From contig JAGBHE010000061.1 of NCBI GenBank assembly GCA_017935675.1, positions 62,001 to 126,000 of the forward strand: DNA of 64,000 bases, in the 5' to 3' direction. Under the pieces are notes generated by a model. That model did no database searches, was not told the origin of the DNA, and saw only the letters and a program-made list of their open reading frames with translations. Source of the DNA: Clostridia bacterium. Lineage in GTDB: Bacteria > Bacillota > Clostridia > UBA1381. Below are positions 26,942 to 32,819 of this stretch, piece by piece. The translations under genes were made by a program, and so were the position numbers. Numbering within the stretch: position 1 is the first letter of the stretch; each line of letters begins with the position of its first letter.

Positions 26942-26967
26942 ACACAAGAGAACCGTCCCCTTGTGTT
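26941..26967 (+). repeat. REP-like hairpin at the 3' end of the RAYT gene
   Basis: AACACAAG (26941-26948) pairs with CTTGTGTT (26960-26967) around the loop AGAACCGTCCC. The first base is the last base of the RAYT stop codon. The element at 51561-51589 is the exact reverse complement of this 27-base hairpin plus one extra pair at each end. Confidence 0.85.
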
Positions 26968-27018
26968 TTGAGCATATTTCGGCGCAGACTGTCATAACAA
27001 TAACTATGGGGTGGTCTG

Positions 27019-27435
27019 ATGAGCAAGGAATTTCACACTTTAAAGGGTTATGATATTTTAGAGGGCAAGTCTGTTACATACGCTATGGAGGATTATCTTG
27101 AAATGATTTGCAGGCTTGCAGGTGATAGCGGGGTTGTCAGGAGCAGCGAGCTTTCGGAAAAGCTTAACGTAAAGCCCTCCTCGGTGACAAAGATGGCAAA
27201 TAATCTGAAAAATGCAGGGCTTGTGCAATTTGAAAGATACGGTTATATTCGCCCGACGGAAAAGGGCATATTGACAGGTGAATATCTTATTCATCGCCAT
27301 AATGTTATAGAGCGGCTGCTTTGCATGATAAACGGCAGTGACGATGAATTGGAGCAGGTTGAAAAAATAGAGCATTATCTTAATGCGGAGACAATAGAAA
27401 ATATTGAAAAATTTCTTCGCGGCAGAGATAGCTGA
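27019..27435 (+). CDS. mntR: MntR-type manganese-dependent transcriptional repressor (DtxR family)
   Basis: A 138-residue DtxR-family protein: N-terminal winged helix (SSELSEKLNVKPSSVTKMAN, YIRPTEKG) followed by the helical dimer domain; there is no SH3-like third domain, so it is MntR- rather than DtxR-like. All six metal ligands of Bacillus MntR are in place by alignment: Asp25 and Glu28 in MEDYLE, His94 in IHRHNVIERL, and Glu115, Glu118, His119 in VEKIEHYL. It should bind DNA when Mn(II) is plentiful and shut down manganese uptake genes. None of those is next to it; the MgtC-like gene follows 82 bases later under its own promoter. GGGGTGG is a weak ribosome site before ATG 27019. Confidence 0.9.
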   Translation: MSKEFHTLKGYDILEGKSVTYAMEDYLEMICRLAGDSGVVRSSELSEKLNVKPSSVTKMANNLKNAGLVQFERYGYIRPTEKGILTGEYLIHRHNVIERLLCMINGSDDELEQVEKIEHYLNAETIENIEKFLRGRDS

Positions 27436-27450
27436 ATGTGAAATATTTGC

Positions 27451-27479
27451 TTGACAATGCTGAAAAATTATGTTACACT
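27451..27479 (+). promoter_or_regulatory. Promoter of the MgtC-like gene
   Basis: -35 TTGACA (27451-27456), 17-base spacer, -10 TACACT (27474-27479), placing the start near 27486 and leaving a leader of about 30 bases. Confidence 0.7.
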
Positions 27480-27516
27480 ATTGAAAATAATAAGGTAAAG
27501 GACGGGATAAAAAGAA

Positions 27517-28197
27517 TTGAGTAGTTTAAGTATTTTTTTTGATTTTGAGCTTTTGCTGCGTGTAATACTTTCCGGAATCTGCGGCGTTATAATAGGCTAT
27601 GAACGCAAAACGAGGGGAAAGGGAGCCGGAGTGCGGACGCATATGATTGTGGCGCTTGCAGCGTCGCTGATGATGGTTATTTCAAAGTACGGATTTACCG
27701 ATATGGCTGACGTCGTTGGTTCAAGGGGCGCTGATTCCTCCCGAATTGCGTCTCAGATTGTAAGCGGCGTGGGATTTCTCGGAGCGGGAATGATTTACGT
27801 ACATAAAAACTCTATAAACGGACTTACAACAGCGGCGGGAATCTGGGCAACGTCGGGAATAGGCATGGCAGTAGGTGCCGGAATGTATTTTATCGGTATT
27901 GCAACAACTGCTGTGATTTTCATTTCACAGATAATTCTCCATAAGAATCTGAAATTTATGCAGATGCCTCAGGAGGCATCCGTAACAATATCGGTGCTTG
28001 ACACGCCTGAGGCGGTATCATTTATAAATGAGCGCATCAGCGGCTCAGGCTGGCAGATTGATAAGCTGAAGACAAAGCGCCATGACGGACTTGTTGACAT
28101 CAGCATGGATATGACGGTGCCTGCGGGATTTAATCCGAAGGATTATCTTGAGATTATTGAGAATGACAGTTACATTCAGGCTGTTGAGATACAATGA
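27517..28197 (+). CDS. MgtC/SapB-family inner membrane protein
   Basis: A 226-residue membrane protein with four to five helices in the first 145 residues and a soluble C-terminal ACT-like domain (ASVTISVLDTPEAVSFINERI). Family marks: FELLLRVILSGICGVIIGYERKTRGKGAGVRTHMIVALAASLMM, then ASQIVSGVGFLGAGMIYVHK and GLTTAAGIWATSGIGMAVGAGMYF. The MgtC/YhiD family is linked to magnesium homeostasis and, in pathogens, to control of the F1Fo ATPase; the role in Clostridia is not settled. It starts with TTG (27517); GGACGGG upstream is a modest ribosome site and no nearer ATG exists before the first helix. Confidence 0.85.
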   Translation: MSSLSIFFDFELLLRVILSGICGVIIGYERKTRGKGAGVRTHMIVALAASLMMVISKYGFTDMADVVGSRGADSSRIASQIVSGVGFLGAGMIYVHKNSINGLTTAAGIWATSGIGMAVGAGMYFIGIATTAVIFISQIILHKNLKFMQMPQEASVTISVLDTPEAVSFINERISGSGWQIDKLKTKRHDGLVDISMDMTVPAGFNPKDYLEIIENDSYIQAVEIQ

Positions 28198-28211
28198 TGC
28201 CGGAGAGATAA

Positions 28212-28319
28212 GTTTGGAAAAAGATAAGCGTCGCATCTCACCGCCATCAGCGACTTGAAGTATAAACATACGTCGGCATCGCTTCCGGCGGTAATCTGCT
28301 TGCTTCTCTTTCTCCAAAC
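28212..28319 (+). ncRNA. Structured intergenic repeat, copy A (candidate RNA element)
   Basis: A 108-base element between the MgtC-like gene and dprA. The ends pair: GTTTGGA-a-AAAGA-t-AAGC with GCTT-c-TCTTT-c-TCCAAAC, leaving A.C and T.C mismatches. The interior holds GCATCTCACC, then AGTATAAACATACG. Copy B (36575-36678) has the same interior motifs and the same two mismatches but a different outer stem sequence (AACGTG/CACGTT), so pairing is kept while bases change. It is oriented like the genes on both sides. Confidence 0.6.
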
Positions 28320-28350
28320 GGCATTGGTGAAAGGAGTTCGGAATATAAAA

Positions 28351-29451
28351 ATGGAGCATATACTTTATTGGTTATGGCTTACGGATGCGATATCCTTTTC
28401 AAAGATAAAACGGCTGCATAAATATTTCGGGAATGCAGAGAAAATATATGAACAGAGTGATTATACCGATTTTCCGTATCTTAAGGCGGAGGACACTTTA
28501 AAGCTTAAGGATAAGAGTCTTGACAATGCGAAGCTGCGTTATAACCTTTGTCTGCAGAAGGGGATAAGAATTATTGTTTGGGACAGTCACGATTATCCGC
28601 CGCTGCTTCGCCATATTTCCGAGCCTCCGCTTATTTTGTACGCCCGCGGAATTATTCCGGATTGGAGATCGATTTTCACGGTTGGAATAGTCGGAACAAG
28701 GTCTATGACAAATTACGGACGGGAGGTTACGGAGAAATTTGCCTCGGGACTTATAAACGAAGGCGTCACCATAGTAACAGGCTTTGCATACGGAAACGAT
28801 ATATCCGCAACAAGGCTTGCAGTAGAGAGGGGCGTGTTTTCAATCGCCCTTCTCGGCGGCGGGGTTGATGTTATTTATCCCCGTATACATGAGCAGCTTT
28901 ATAATAAAATGGTAAGCTGCGGCTTGTTTCTTTCAGAGCAGCCGCCGGGCACTCCTCCCTATGGATACAATTTTCCGAAGCGCAACAGAATTCTGTCGGG
29001 GATATGCCGCGCGGTGCTGATAACGGAGGCGCCGGAGGTCAGCGGTGCCATAATAACCGCGCATATGGCGTCTGATCAGGGACGTGATGTGTTTGTTGTT
29101 CCGGGAGCGATTAATGCCTCTTCGTCAAAAGGAGCAAACATGCTTATTCAGGAGGGTGCTTATCCCGTTCTTGACAGCCGGGATATTATAGGAAAATATC
29201 CGGTGTTTGAGGAACGGCGAAAAAGAAAAGCGGAGATTCAGGCTTCTCCGCCTGAGGCTGACAAGCCCCCGCAGCCGGTTACGGACGCTGAGGGCGCAAT
29301 TTTGTCGGCTCTTGAAAAACGTGATATGAATACAGATGACTTATCGTCTGAAACGGGAATGCCTATGACGGAATGTAATTCCTGCTGCCTTATGCTTGAA
29401 ATTTCGGGAAAGATAATGAGACTTCCCGGCAATGTTTATCATAAGAAATGA
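28351..29451 (+). CDS. dprA: DNA processing protein DprA (Smf)
   Basis: A 366-residue DprA: N-terminal helical part (ILYWLWLTDAISFSKIKRLH), Rossmann-like core at about 60-280 (VGIVGTRSMTNYGREVTEKF, GFAYGNDISATRLAVERG, LLGGGVDVIYPRIHEQLY, FPKRNRILSGICRAVLITEA, SGAIITAHMASDQGRDVFVV) and a C-terminal winged-helix (ILSALEKRDMNTDDLSSETG). It loads RecA on incoming single-stranded DNA in transformation. The usual 'SGxARGID' loop reads TGFAYGND, a mild departure. Start 28351 (MEHILYWLWL) is chosen because family members begin there; the longer frame to 28255 runs into the structured repeat. The AAAGGAG is 14 bases away, rather far. A terminator (29481-29507) follows. Confidence 0.9.
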   Translation: MEHILYWLWLTDAISFSKIKRLHKYFGNAEKIYEQSDYTDFPYLKAEDTLKLKDKSLDNAKLRYNLCLQKGIRIIVWDSHDYPPLLRHISEPPLILYARGIIPDWRSIFTVGIVGTRSMTNYGREVTEKFASGLINEGVTIVTGFAYGNDISATRLAVERGVFSIALLGGGVDVIYPRIHEQLYNKMVSCGLFLSEQPPGTPPYGYNFPKRNRILSGICRAVLITEAPEVSGAIITAHMASDQGRDVFVVPGAINASSSKGANMLIQEGAYPVLDSRDIIGKYPVFEERRKRKAEIQASPPEADKPPQPVTDAEGAILSALEKRDMNTDDLSSETGMPMTECNSCCLMLEISGKIMRLPGNVYHKK

Positions 29452-29454
29452 GGT

Positions 29455-29477
29455 CTTGTGTTACGTCCCCTTGTGTT
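29455..29477 (+). repeat. REP-like element after dprA, first copy
   Basis: CTTGTGTTACGTCCCCTTGTGTT: the right arm and part of the loop of the REP hairpin, with the left arm replaced by a direct copy of CTTGTGTT. It begins four bases after the dprA stop. Confidence 0.7.
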
Positions 29478-29480
29478 AGA

Positions 29481-29507
29481 AATAAGGCTTTATGGCCTTA
29501 TTTTTTT
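29481..29507 (+). terminator. Rho-independent terminator of dprA
   Basis: AATAAGGC (29481-29488) and GCCTTATT (29495-29502) with loop TTTATG, followed by seven T and GCGC. It is sandwiched between two REP-like copies. The terminator at 31751-31778 is nearly the same sequence, including the loop and the TTTTTTTGCGC that follows. Confidence 0.85.
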
Positions 29508-29511
29508 GCGC

Positions 29512-29530
29512 AGAACCGTCCCCTTGTGTC
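29512..29530 (+). repeat. REP-like element after dprA, second copy
   Basis: AGAACCGTCCCCTTGTGTC: the loop and right arm of the REP hairpin with the last base changed. An AGGCTA/TAGCCT inverted repeat of unknown role (29540-29545, 29560-29565) follows. Nothing else is recognised before the abiE promoter. Confidence 0.7.
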
Positions 29531-29624
29531 ATAGTCAGTAGGCTACTGCATTTAAGTGATAGCCTCTATTGTTTAAAACTAAATATGTCATATAATGCAA
29601 TCTCGTACCCAAATTTTGAATTTT

Positions 29625-29681
29625 GTGTTCAAAAAGTCATTGACGAACAATAGATTTTATGGTATAATACTTTTTGAACAC
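29625..29681 (+). promoter_or_regulatory. abiE promoter framed by perfect 13-bp inverted repeats
   Basis: GTGTTCAAAAAGT (29625-29637) and ACTTTTTGAACAC (29669-29681) are a perfect inverted pair. Between and beside them lie -35 TTGACG (29640-29645), a 17-base spacer and -10 TATAAT (29663-29668); the likely start of transcription lies in the right arm. AbiEi proteins are known to bind inverted repeats in their own promoter and repress it, so this is a strong operator candidate. Confidence 0.8.
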
Positions 29682-29718
29682 TAATAATTTGATTTTTGTT
29701 TGGAAAGTCGGTGAAACC

Positions 29719-30324
29719 GTGAGCAAAAAAATAATTGCAAAAAACGTAATAGAAAATTCAAAAGGCATAGCAAAAACAACAAAGCTTATTGCTGCAGGAC
29801 TTAGTAAATCTGATATAAGCAATCTTTTGGGTAACGGATATATTGTACGTGTAAGACATGGATATTATTCTCTTGCAGATGCAAATGATGTTCAAGAAGA
29901 ACAGTTGATACAAACTCTGCTCCCTGAAGCTATTGTGTGTGTAGAATCAGCGCTGTTCCATTACGGATATAGCGACTTTGCTCCTCGCATATGGACACTT
30001 GCTGTTCCCCGCACAATGACAAAAACAAAAATAAATATGGATGCAATTGTTTATAAACCATATTACATTCAGAATAAATTGCACGAACTCGGGAAAACAT
30101 TTGCAGATTTCGATGGAGTAAAACTTCCTGTTTACGATCGCGAACGAACAATATGTGATTGTTTCAAATACAGGACAAAGCTTGATAATGAAATTTTCAA
30201 CAAAGCAGTAAATGCCTATGTCGTTGATGATAACAAAAATCTTTCAAACCTTTCTAAATATGCAAAAGAAATGAAGATATACAAAAAAGTTATGGACTTG
30301 ATGGAGGTGCTACTCAATGGCTGA
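29719..30324 (+). CDS. abiEi: AbiEi-type antitoxin and transcriptional repressor
   Basis: A 201-residue protein of the type IV toxin-antitoxin antitoxin family AbiEi. The N-terminal winged helix is clear (IAKTTKLIAAGLSKSDISNLLGNGYIVRVRHGYYSLAD), followed by the AbiEi C-terminal domain (VESALFHYGYSDFAPRIWTLAVP, VKLPVYDRERTICDCFKYRT). It represses its own operon and counteracts the AbiEii nucleotidyltransferase. I place the start at GTG 29719; the TTG at 29674 coincides with the predicted transcription start (about 29675), so it could not have a ribosome site. The stop overlaps the toxin start by eight bases. The gene is intact although its toxin partner is broken. Confidence 0.85.
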   Translation: MSKKIIAKNVIENSKGIAKTTKLIAAGLSKSDISNLLGNGYIVRVRHGYYSLADANDVQEEQLIQTLLPEAIVCVESALFHYGYSDFAPRIWTLAVPRTMTKTKINMDAIVYKPYYIQNKLHELGKTFADFDGVKLPVYDRERTICDCFKYRTKLDNEIFNKAVNAYVVDDNKNLSNLSKYAKEMKIYKKVMDLMEVLLNG

Positions 30325-31043
30325 TATGGCTGCATCTGTGCTTGCACGGCTTAAAAACAAAGCAAAAGAATCAGGAAGAAGCCATCAACTATGCTTGCAA
30401 CTCTTTTGTCAGGAAGAATTTTTGCGTCGCTTGGAAAAATCTGAGTATGCTGAAAACCTTGTTCTTAAAGGCGGTTTGTTTATCTATTCACTTACCGATT
30501 TTGACAGCAGAGTAACTGTTGATGTTGACTTTTTGCTTCGTAAAATACCCAACACACCTGAACAATTAAAGGTGATTCTCGAAAAAATTTAAATCGGAGC
30601 AATGCTCTGCTTTGCTTGCAAGGAGCAGAGCTTGCGACAGATTGCAAGCAAGCGCAGGAAGCGTCAGTGGGAGATTATAACTCCCACTGAAATTCTGAGA
30701 TGGGACCCGCCTTTATAGGCGGGGGACATCTGCGCGTAGGTTATAGCGGTAGATACCGGAAATGACTTTGTGACATTTGAAATCAAGGATATTTCACCTA
30801 TTGCCGTTGCTAAGAAATACGCGGGAATTGGGGTATCAATAATCACCCATATAAAGAATACAAAAACACCATTCAGTATTGATTTTGGTGTAGGCGAGAT
30901 TCACCTGTTATAAACACATATTCCATTGAAACTACCGTTGCTGAAAAAATAGATGCAATTCTCAGCTTAATGGAATTTTCAAGCAGAATGAAGGATTATT
31001 ATGATATTTATTATCTTGCTGATAAATTTGATTTTGACGGTAT
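30317..31043 (+). pseudogene. AbiEii toxin (nucleotidyltransferase), broken in three ways
   Basis: The first 91 codons are a normal AbiEii start with the nucleotidyltransferase core: NLVLKGGLFIYSLTDF and VTVDVDFLLR (the Asp-x-Asp pair). An inserted element (30593-30738) then ends the frame with TAA at 30590-30592. Homology resumes after it in the same frame (VIAVDTGNDFVTFEIKDI, YAGIGVSIITHIKNTKTPFS) up to a stop at 30911-30913, where bases are missing. A shifted frame then gives NTYSIETTVAEKIDAILSLM and SRMKDYYDIYYLADKFDFDG. The last part of the gene is lost where a REP-like element begins at 31044. The toxin cannot be active. It overlaps abiEi by eight bases, as usual for the pair. Confidence 0.85.
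30593..30738. mobile_element. Compact hairpin-rich insertion inside abiEii (IS200/IS605-like derivative or omega/HEARO-like RNA)
   Basis: About 146 bases that interrupt a coding frame, with no protein of their own. Four hairpins are visible: GCTCTGCT/AGCAGAGC (30604-30611, 30624-30631); GCTTGC/GCAAGC (30630-30635, 30644-30649); a 10-bp stem TCAGTGGGAG/CTCCCACTGA (30664-30673, 30681-30690); and CCCGCCT/AGGCGGG (30706-30712, 30717-30723) inside GATG/CATC. I see no flanking direct repeat, as expected for IS200/IS605-type insertion. The left junction follows TTTAA. It may be a non-autonomous IS605-type element or the RNA part of an IscB/TnpB-type unit. The exact ends are inferred from where AbiEii homology stops and resumes. 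Confidence 0.55.
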
Positions 31044-31072
31044 AACACAAGGGGAAGGGTAGTATGAATACC
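31044..31072 (+). repeat. REP-like half-element that truncates abiEii
   Basis: AACACAAGGGGAAGGGTAGT then ATGAATACC, a variant of the copy at 1411-1439 with the same TAGTnTGAATACC tail. AbiEii homology stops at its left edge. Confidence 0.6.
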
Positions 31073-31166
31073 ATACCGACTGAATAATTTATTGCACGCA
31101 AATTAAACCAATCCTTAAATTGCAAATAAGAGAAATAAATTATTTGAAATATTTTTGCAAAAACTA

Positions 31167-31202
31167 TTGACAAATTCAAAGCTTTGTAATACAATGTAAT
31201 AC
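31167..31202 (+). promoter_or_regulatory. Promoter and operator-like repeats of the RelBE-type pair
   Basis: -35 TTGACA (31167-31172), 17-base spacer, -10 TACAAT (31190-31195). GTAATAC occurs at 31186-31192 and 31196-31202, one helical turn apart, and TTGTAATACAA (31184-31194) is a palindrome over the -10. This fits autorepression by the ribbon-helix-helix antitoxin. Confidence 0.7.
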
Positions 31203-31217
31203 GAGAGGTGAAGTAAA

Positions 31218-31439
31218 ATGACGATTTCTTTAAGATTATCAAATGACGATACAATGCTTATCAAAAAATACGCTGAAATTAACAATATGTCAGTTTCAGA
31301 GTTGATTCGGCAGTCTGTTTTGGAGCATATTGAAAACGAATATGATCTTGAAATGTTTGATAAAGCTATGGCTGAATACAAAGCGAACCCTGTTACTTAT
31401 TCGCTTGATGAAGTTGAAAAGGAATTGGGGCTTAAGTAA
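31218..31439 (+). CDS. RelB/DUF6290-like ribbon-helix-helix antitoxin
   Basis: A 73-residue protein. The first 45 residues form a ribbon-helix-helix DNA-binding fold (MTISLRLSNDDTMLIKKYAE, MSVSELIRQSVLEHIE). The C-terminal tail (YSLDEVEKELGLK) is the sort that wraps the toxin. It should neutralise the RelE-like toxin and repress the operon. Its TAA stop shares one base with the ATG of the toxin gene, which gives tight coupling. AGAGGTG lies before ATG 31218. Confidence 0.87.
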   Translation: MTISLRLSNDDTMLIKKYAEINNMSVSELIRQSVLEHIENEYDLEMFDKAMAEYKANPVTYSLDEVEKELGLK

Positions 31440-31705
31440 TGTATAAGGTTGAGTTTACGGAACGAGCATTAAAAGATTTGAAAAAGCTTGATAAACAAAC
31501 TGCAGCGTTGATTTTGGGTTGGATACGCAAAAATCTTGATGGGTGCGAAAATCCAAGACAGCACGGCAAGGGATTGACCGCAAACAGAAGCGGTGAGTGG
31601 CGTTACCGTGTAGGAGATTACAGGCTTCTTGCCGAAATCAAAGATAGTGTTGTAACGATTCTGATATTAAATGTTGGACACAGACGTGATGTTTATGACA
31701 AATAA
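31439..31705 (+). CDS. RelE/ParE-family toxin
   Basis: An 88-residue protein with the RelE fold marks: MYKVEFTERALKDLKKLDKQ, NPRQHGKGLTANRSGEWRYR, VGDYRLLAEIKDSVVTILIL, NVGHRRDVYDK. The RelE subgroup cleaves mRNA in the ribosome and the ParE subgroup poisons gyrase. The pattern GEWRYRVGDYRLL...HRRDVY is the RelE (YafQ/RelE-like) kind, so mRNA interferase activity is likely. The frame is intact and length is normal, so unlike AbiE this pair can work. A REP-like element and terminator follow at once. Confidence 0.87.
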   Translation: MYKVEFTERALKDLKKLDKQTAALILGWIRKNLDGCENPRQHGKGLTANRSGEWRYRVGDYRLLAEIKDSVVTILILNVGHRRDVYDK

Positions 31706-31720
31706 AACTGCTGCAGCGCA

Positions 31721-31744
31721 GCGAACCGTCCCACCTGTGTTCGC
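31721..31744 (+). repeat. REP-like hairpin variant after the RelE-type gene
   Basis: GCGAACCGTCCCACCTGTGT then TCGC; GCGAAC and GTTCGC pair. It keeps the GAACCGTCCC core of the family but the stem differs, so it is either a diverged or a related second type. Confidence 0.65.
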
Positions 31745-31750
31745 TGTGTT

Positions 31751-31778
31751 AAATAAGGTCTTATGGCCTTATTTTTTT
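31751..31778 (+). terminator. Rho-independent terminator of the RelBE-type operon
   Basis: AAATAAGG (31751-31758) and CCTTATTT (31767-31774) with a loop of TCTTATGG, then a T run and GCGC. It is nearly the same as the dprA terminator at 29481-29507 and, like it, stands next to a REP-like element. Confidence 0.8.
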
Positions 31779-31831
31779 GCGCGGAAACGGGAGCCGGTTT
31801 TAATATTCCGTTTTTATTCCTTTTTTTCCTA

Positions 31832-31861
31832 TTGCGCACCTTGCGGAAGTGGTGATAAAAT
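31832..31861 (+). promoter_or_regulatory. Candidate promoter of glycan locus 2
   Basis: -35 TTGCGC (31832-31837), 18-base spacer, -10 TAAAAT (31856-31861), about 38 bases before ATG 31899. The weak -35 would fit a promoter that needs an activator such as the AraC protein at 49456-51558. Confidence 0.4.
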
Positions 31862-31898
31862 TATTTAAGAAACAAAAAACCAAGGAGAGTAATTTGCT

Positions 31899-32765
31899 AT
31901 GGAAAGATTTAAGGTAGACGGACACGCGGACAGCTTTCTTCCGGAGGGGAAGCACTGGAAGCTTGCATGGAGCGATGAGTTTGACGGTGACACCCTTGAT
32001 GAATCAAAATGGAATTTCCGCCGCTTTTTCTGGGGCAGGAAATCACCCACCTTTACCGATGAAGGGGTGGAGGTCAGAGACGGAAGCCTTCATATCAGCC
32101 TTATAAAAAAGGACGGAAACTTTTATTCCGCTCATTTGCAGACGGGCTCGCTTACATATGATATGCCAAAGGACACAGACGGCTTCTGGCCCTTTGGGGA
32201 ATTTCAGCCGGCGAAGTTCATGCATCGGTACGGATATTACGAAATACGGTGTATCCTGCCGAAAAATTCCGGATGGCATGCGGCGTTCTGGCTGCAGGCT
32301 CCCGGAATCGGCAGTCATCCCGACCCGGGGCAGTGCGGTGTGGAAACGGATATTATGGAAAACTATCCGCAGCACACAAAGGGACAATTGCTGTGCGGAA
32401 ACGGTTACGGCGGCTACGGGAAAAACACTGTCTGGCCTGGGCATTTCGCATTTCCGTATAAGGAAACGGCGGACGGATGGCACTATTACGGCGTTGACTG
32501 GAGCCCTGAGGGGTATATATTCTATGCTGACGGTGAAATGATAGGCAGACAAGGACCGCCGGAGGTTCCCGTTTCCCATGTTGAGCAGTTTATTCTTGTG
32601 AGTACCGAATGTCACGGTTATCACAGATGCTTCGGCGAAAACTGCGGCTTTGAGGGCTCCGGAGACGTCTGGGCGGGAAGTCCGGTTGAAGAGCTGAAAA
32701 GGGCTGTGCTTCCCGATGAGTTTACAGTTGACCATGTACGTGTGTTTGACAGGGTGGAGAAGTGA
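31899..32765 (+). CDS. GH16-family beta-glycanase without signal peptide
   Basis: A 288-residue single-domain GH16 protein (beta-jelly roll). The catalytic E-x-D-x-x-E motif is present as ETDIMEN: nucleophile Glu149, Asp151, acid/base Glu154. Other marks are HWKLAWSDEFDGDTLDESKW at the N-terminus, YGYYEIRCILPKNSGWHAAFW and DEFTVDHVRVFDRVEK at the end. GH16 enzymes cut beta-1,3/1,4-glucans, galactans, agar-type and related polymers; specificity cannot be read here. It lacks a signal peptide, which is unusual since most GH16 enzymes are exported; an oligosaccharide-cleaving role in the cytoplasm is possible. AAGGAG is 11 bases before ATG 31899. It appears to be the first gene of locus 2. Confidence 0.88.
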   Translation: MERFKVDGHADSFLPEGKHWKLAWSDEFDGDTLDESKWNFRRFFWGRKSPTFTDEGVEVRDGSLHISLIKKDGNFYSAHLQTGSLTYDMPKDTDGFWPFGEFQPAKFMHRYGYYEIRCILPKNSGWHAAFWLQAPGIGSHPDPGQCGVETDIMENYPQHTKGQLLCGNGYGGYGKNTVWPGHFAFPYKETADGWHYYGVDWSPEGYIFYADGEMIGRQGPPEVPVSHVEQFILVSTECHGYHRCFGENCGFEGSGDVWAGSPVEELKRAVLPDEFTVDHVRVFDRVEK

Positions 32766-32766
32766 T

Positions 32767-32793
32767 AACGTGAAAAATAAGCTGCGCATCTCA
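32767..32793 (+). repeat. Structured intergenic repeat, copy C (5' arm only)
   Basis: AACGTGAAAAATAAGC followed by TGCGCATCTCA, identical to the first 16 bases of copy B (36575-36678) and then like copy A. The 3' arm is missing; a T run replaces it. It begins one base after the GH16 stop and has the same orientation as the genes. Confidence 0.6.
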
Positions 32794-32819
32794 ATTTTTT
32801 TCAGAAATGGAGGATTACA

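Noticed and set aside
28255-28350. N-terminal extension of DprA by 32 residues
   Set aside because: These bases belong to the structured repeat (copy A) and the extension has no similarity to DprA.
29540-29565. AGGCTA...TAGCCT inverted repeat as a mobile-element end
   Set aside because: Only six pairs with a 14-base loop, no second end found, and no link to a gene.
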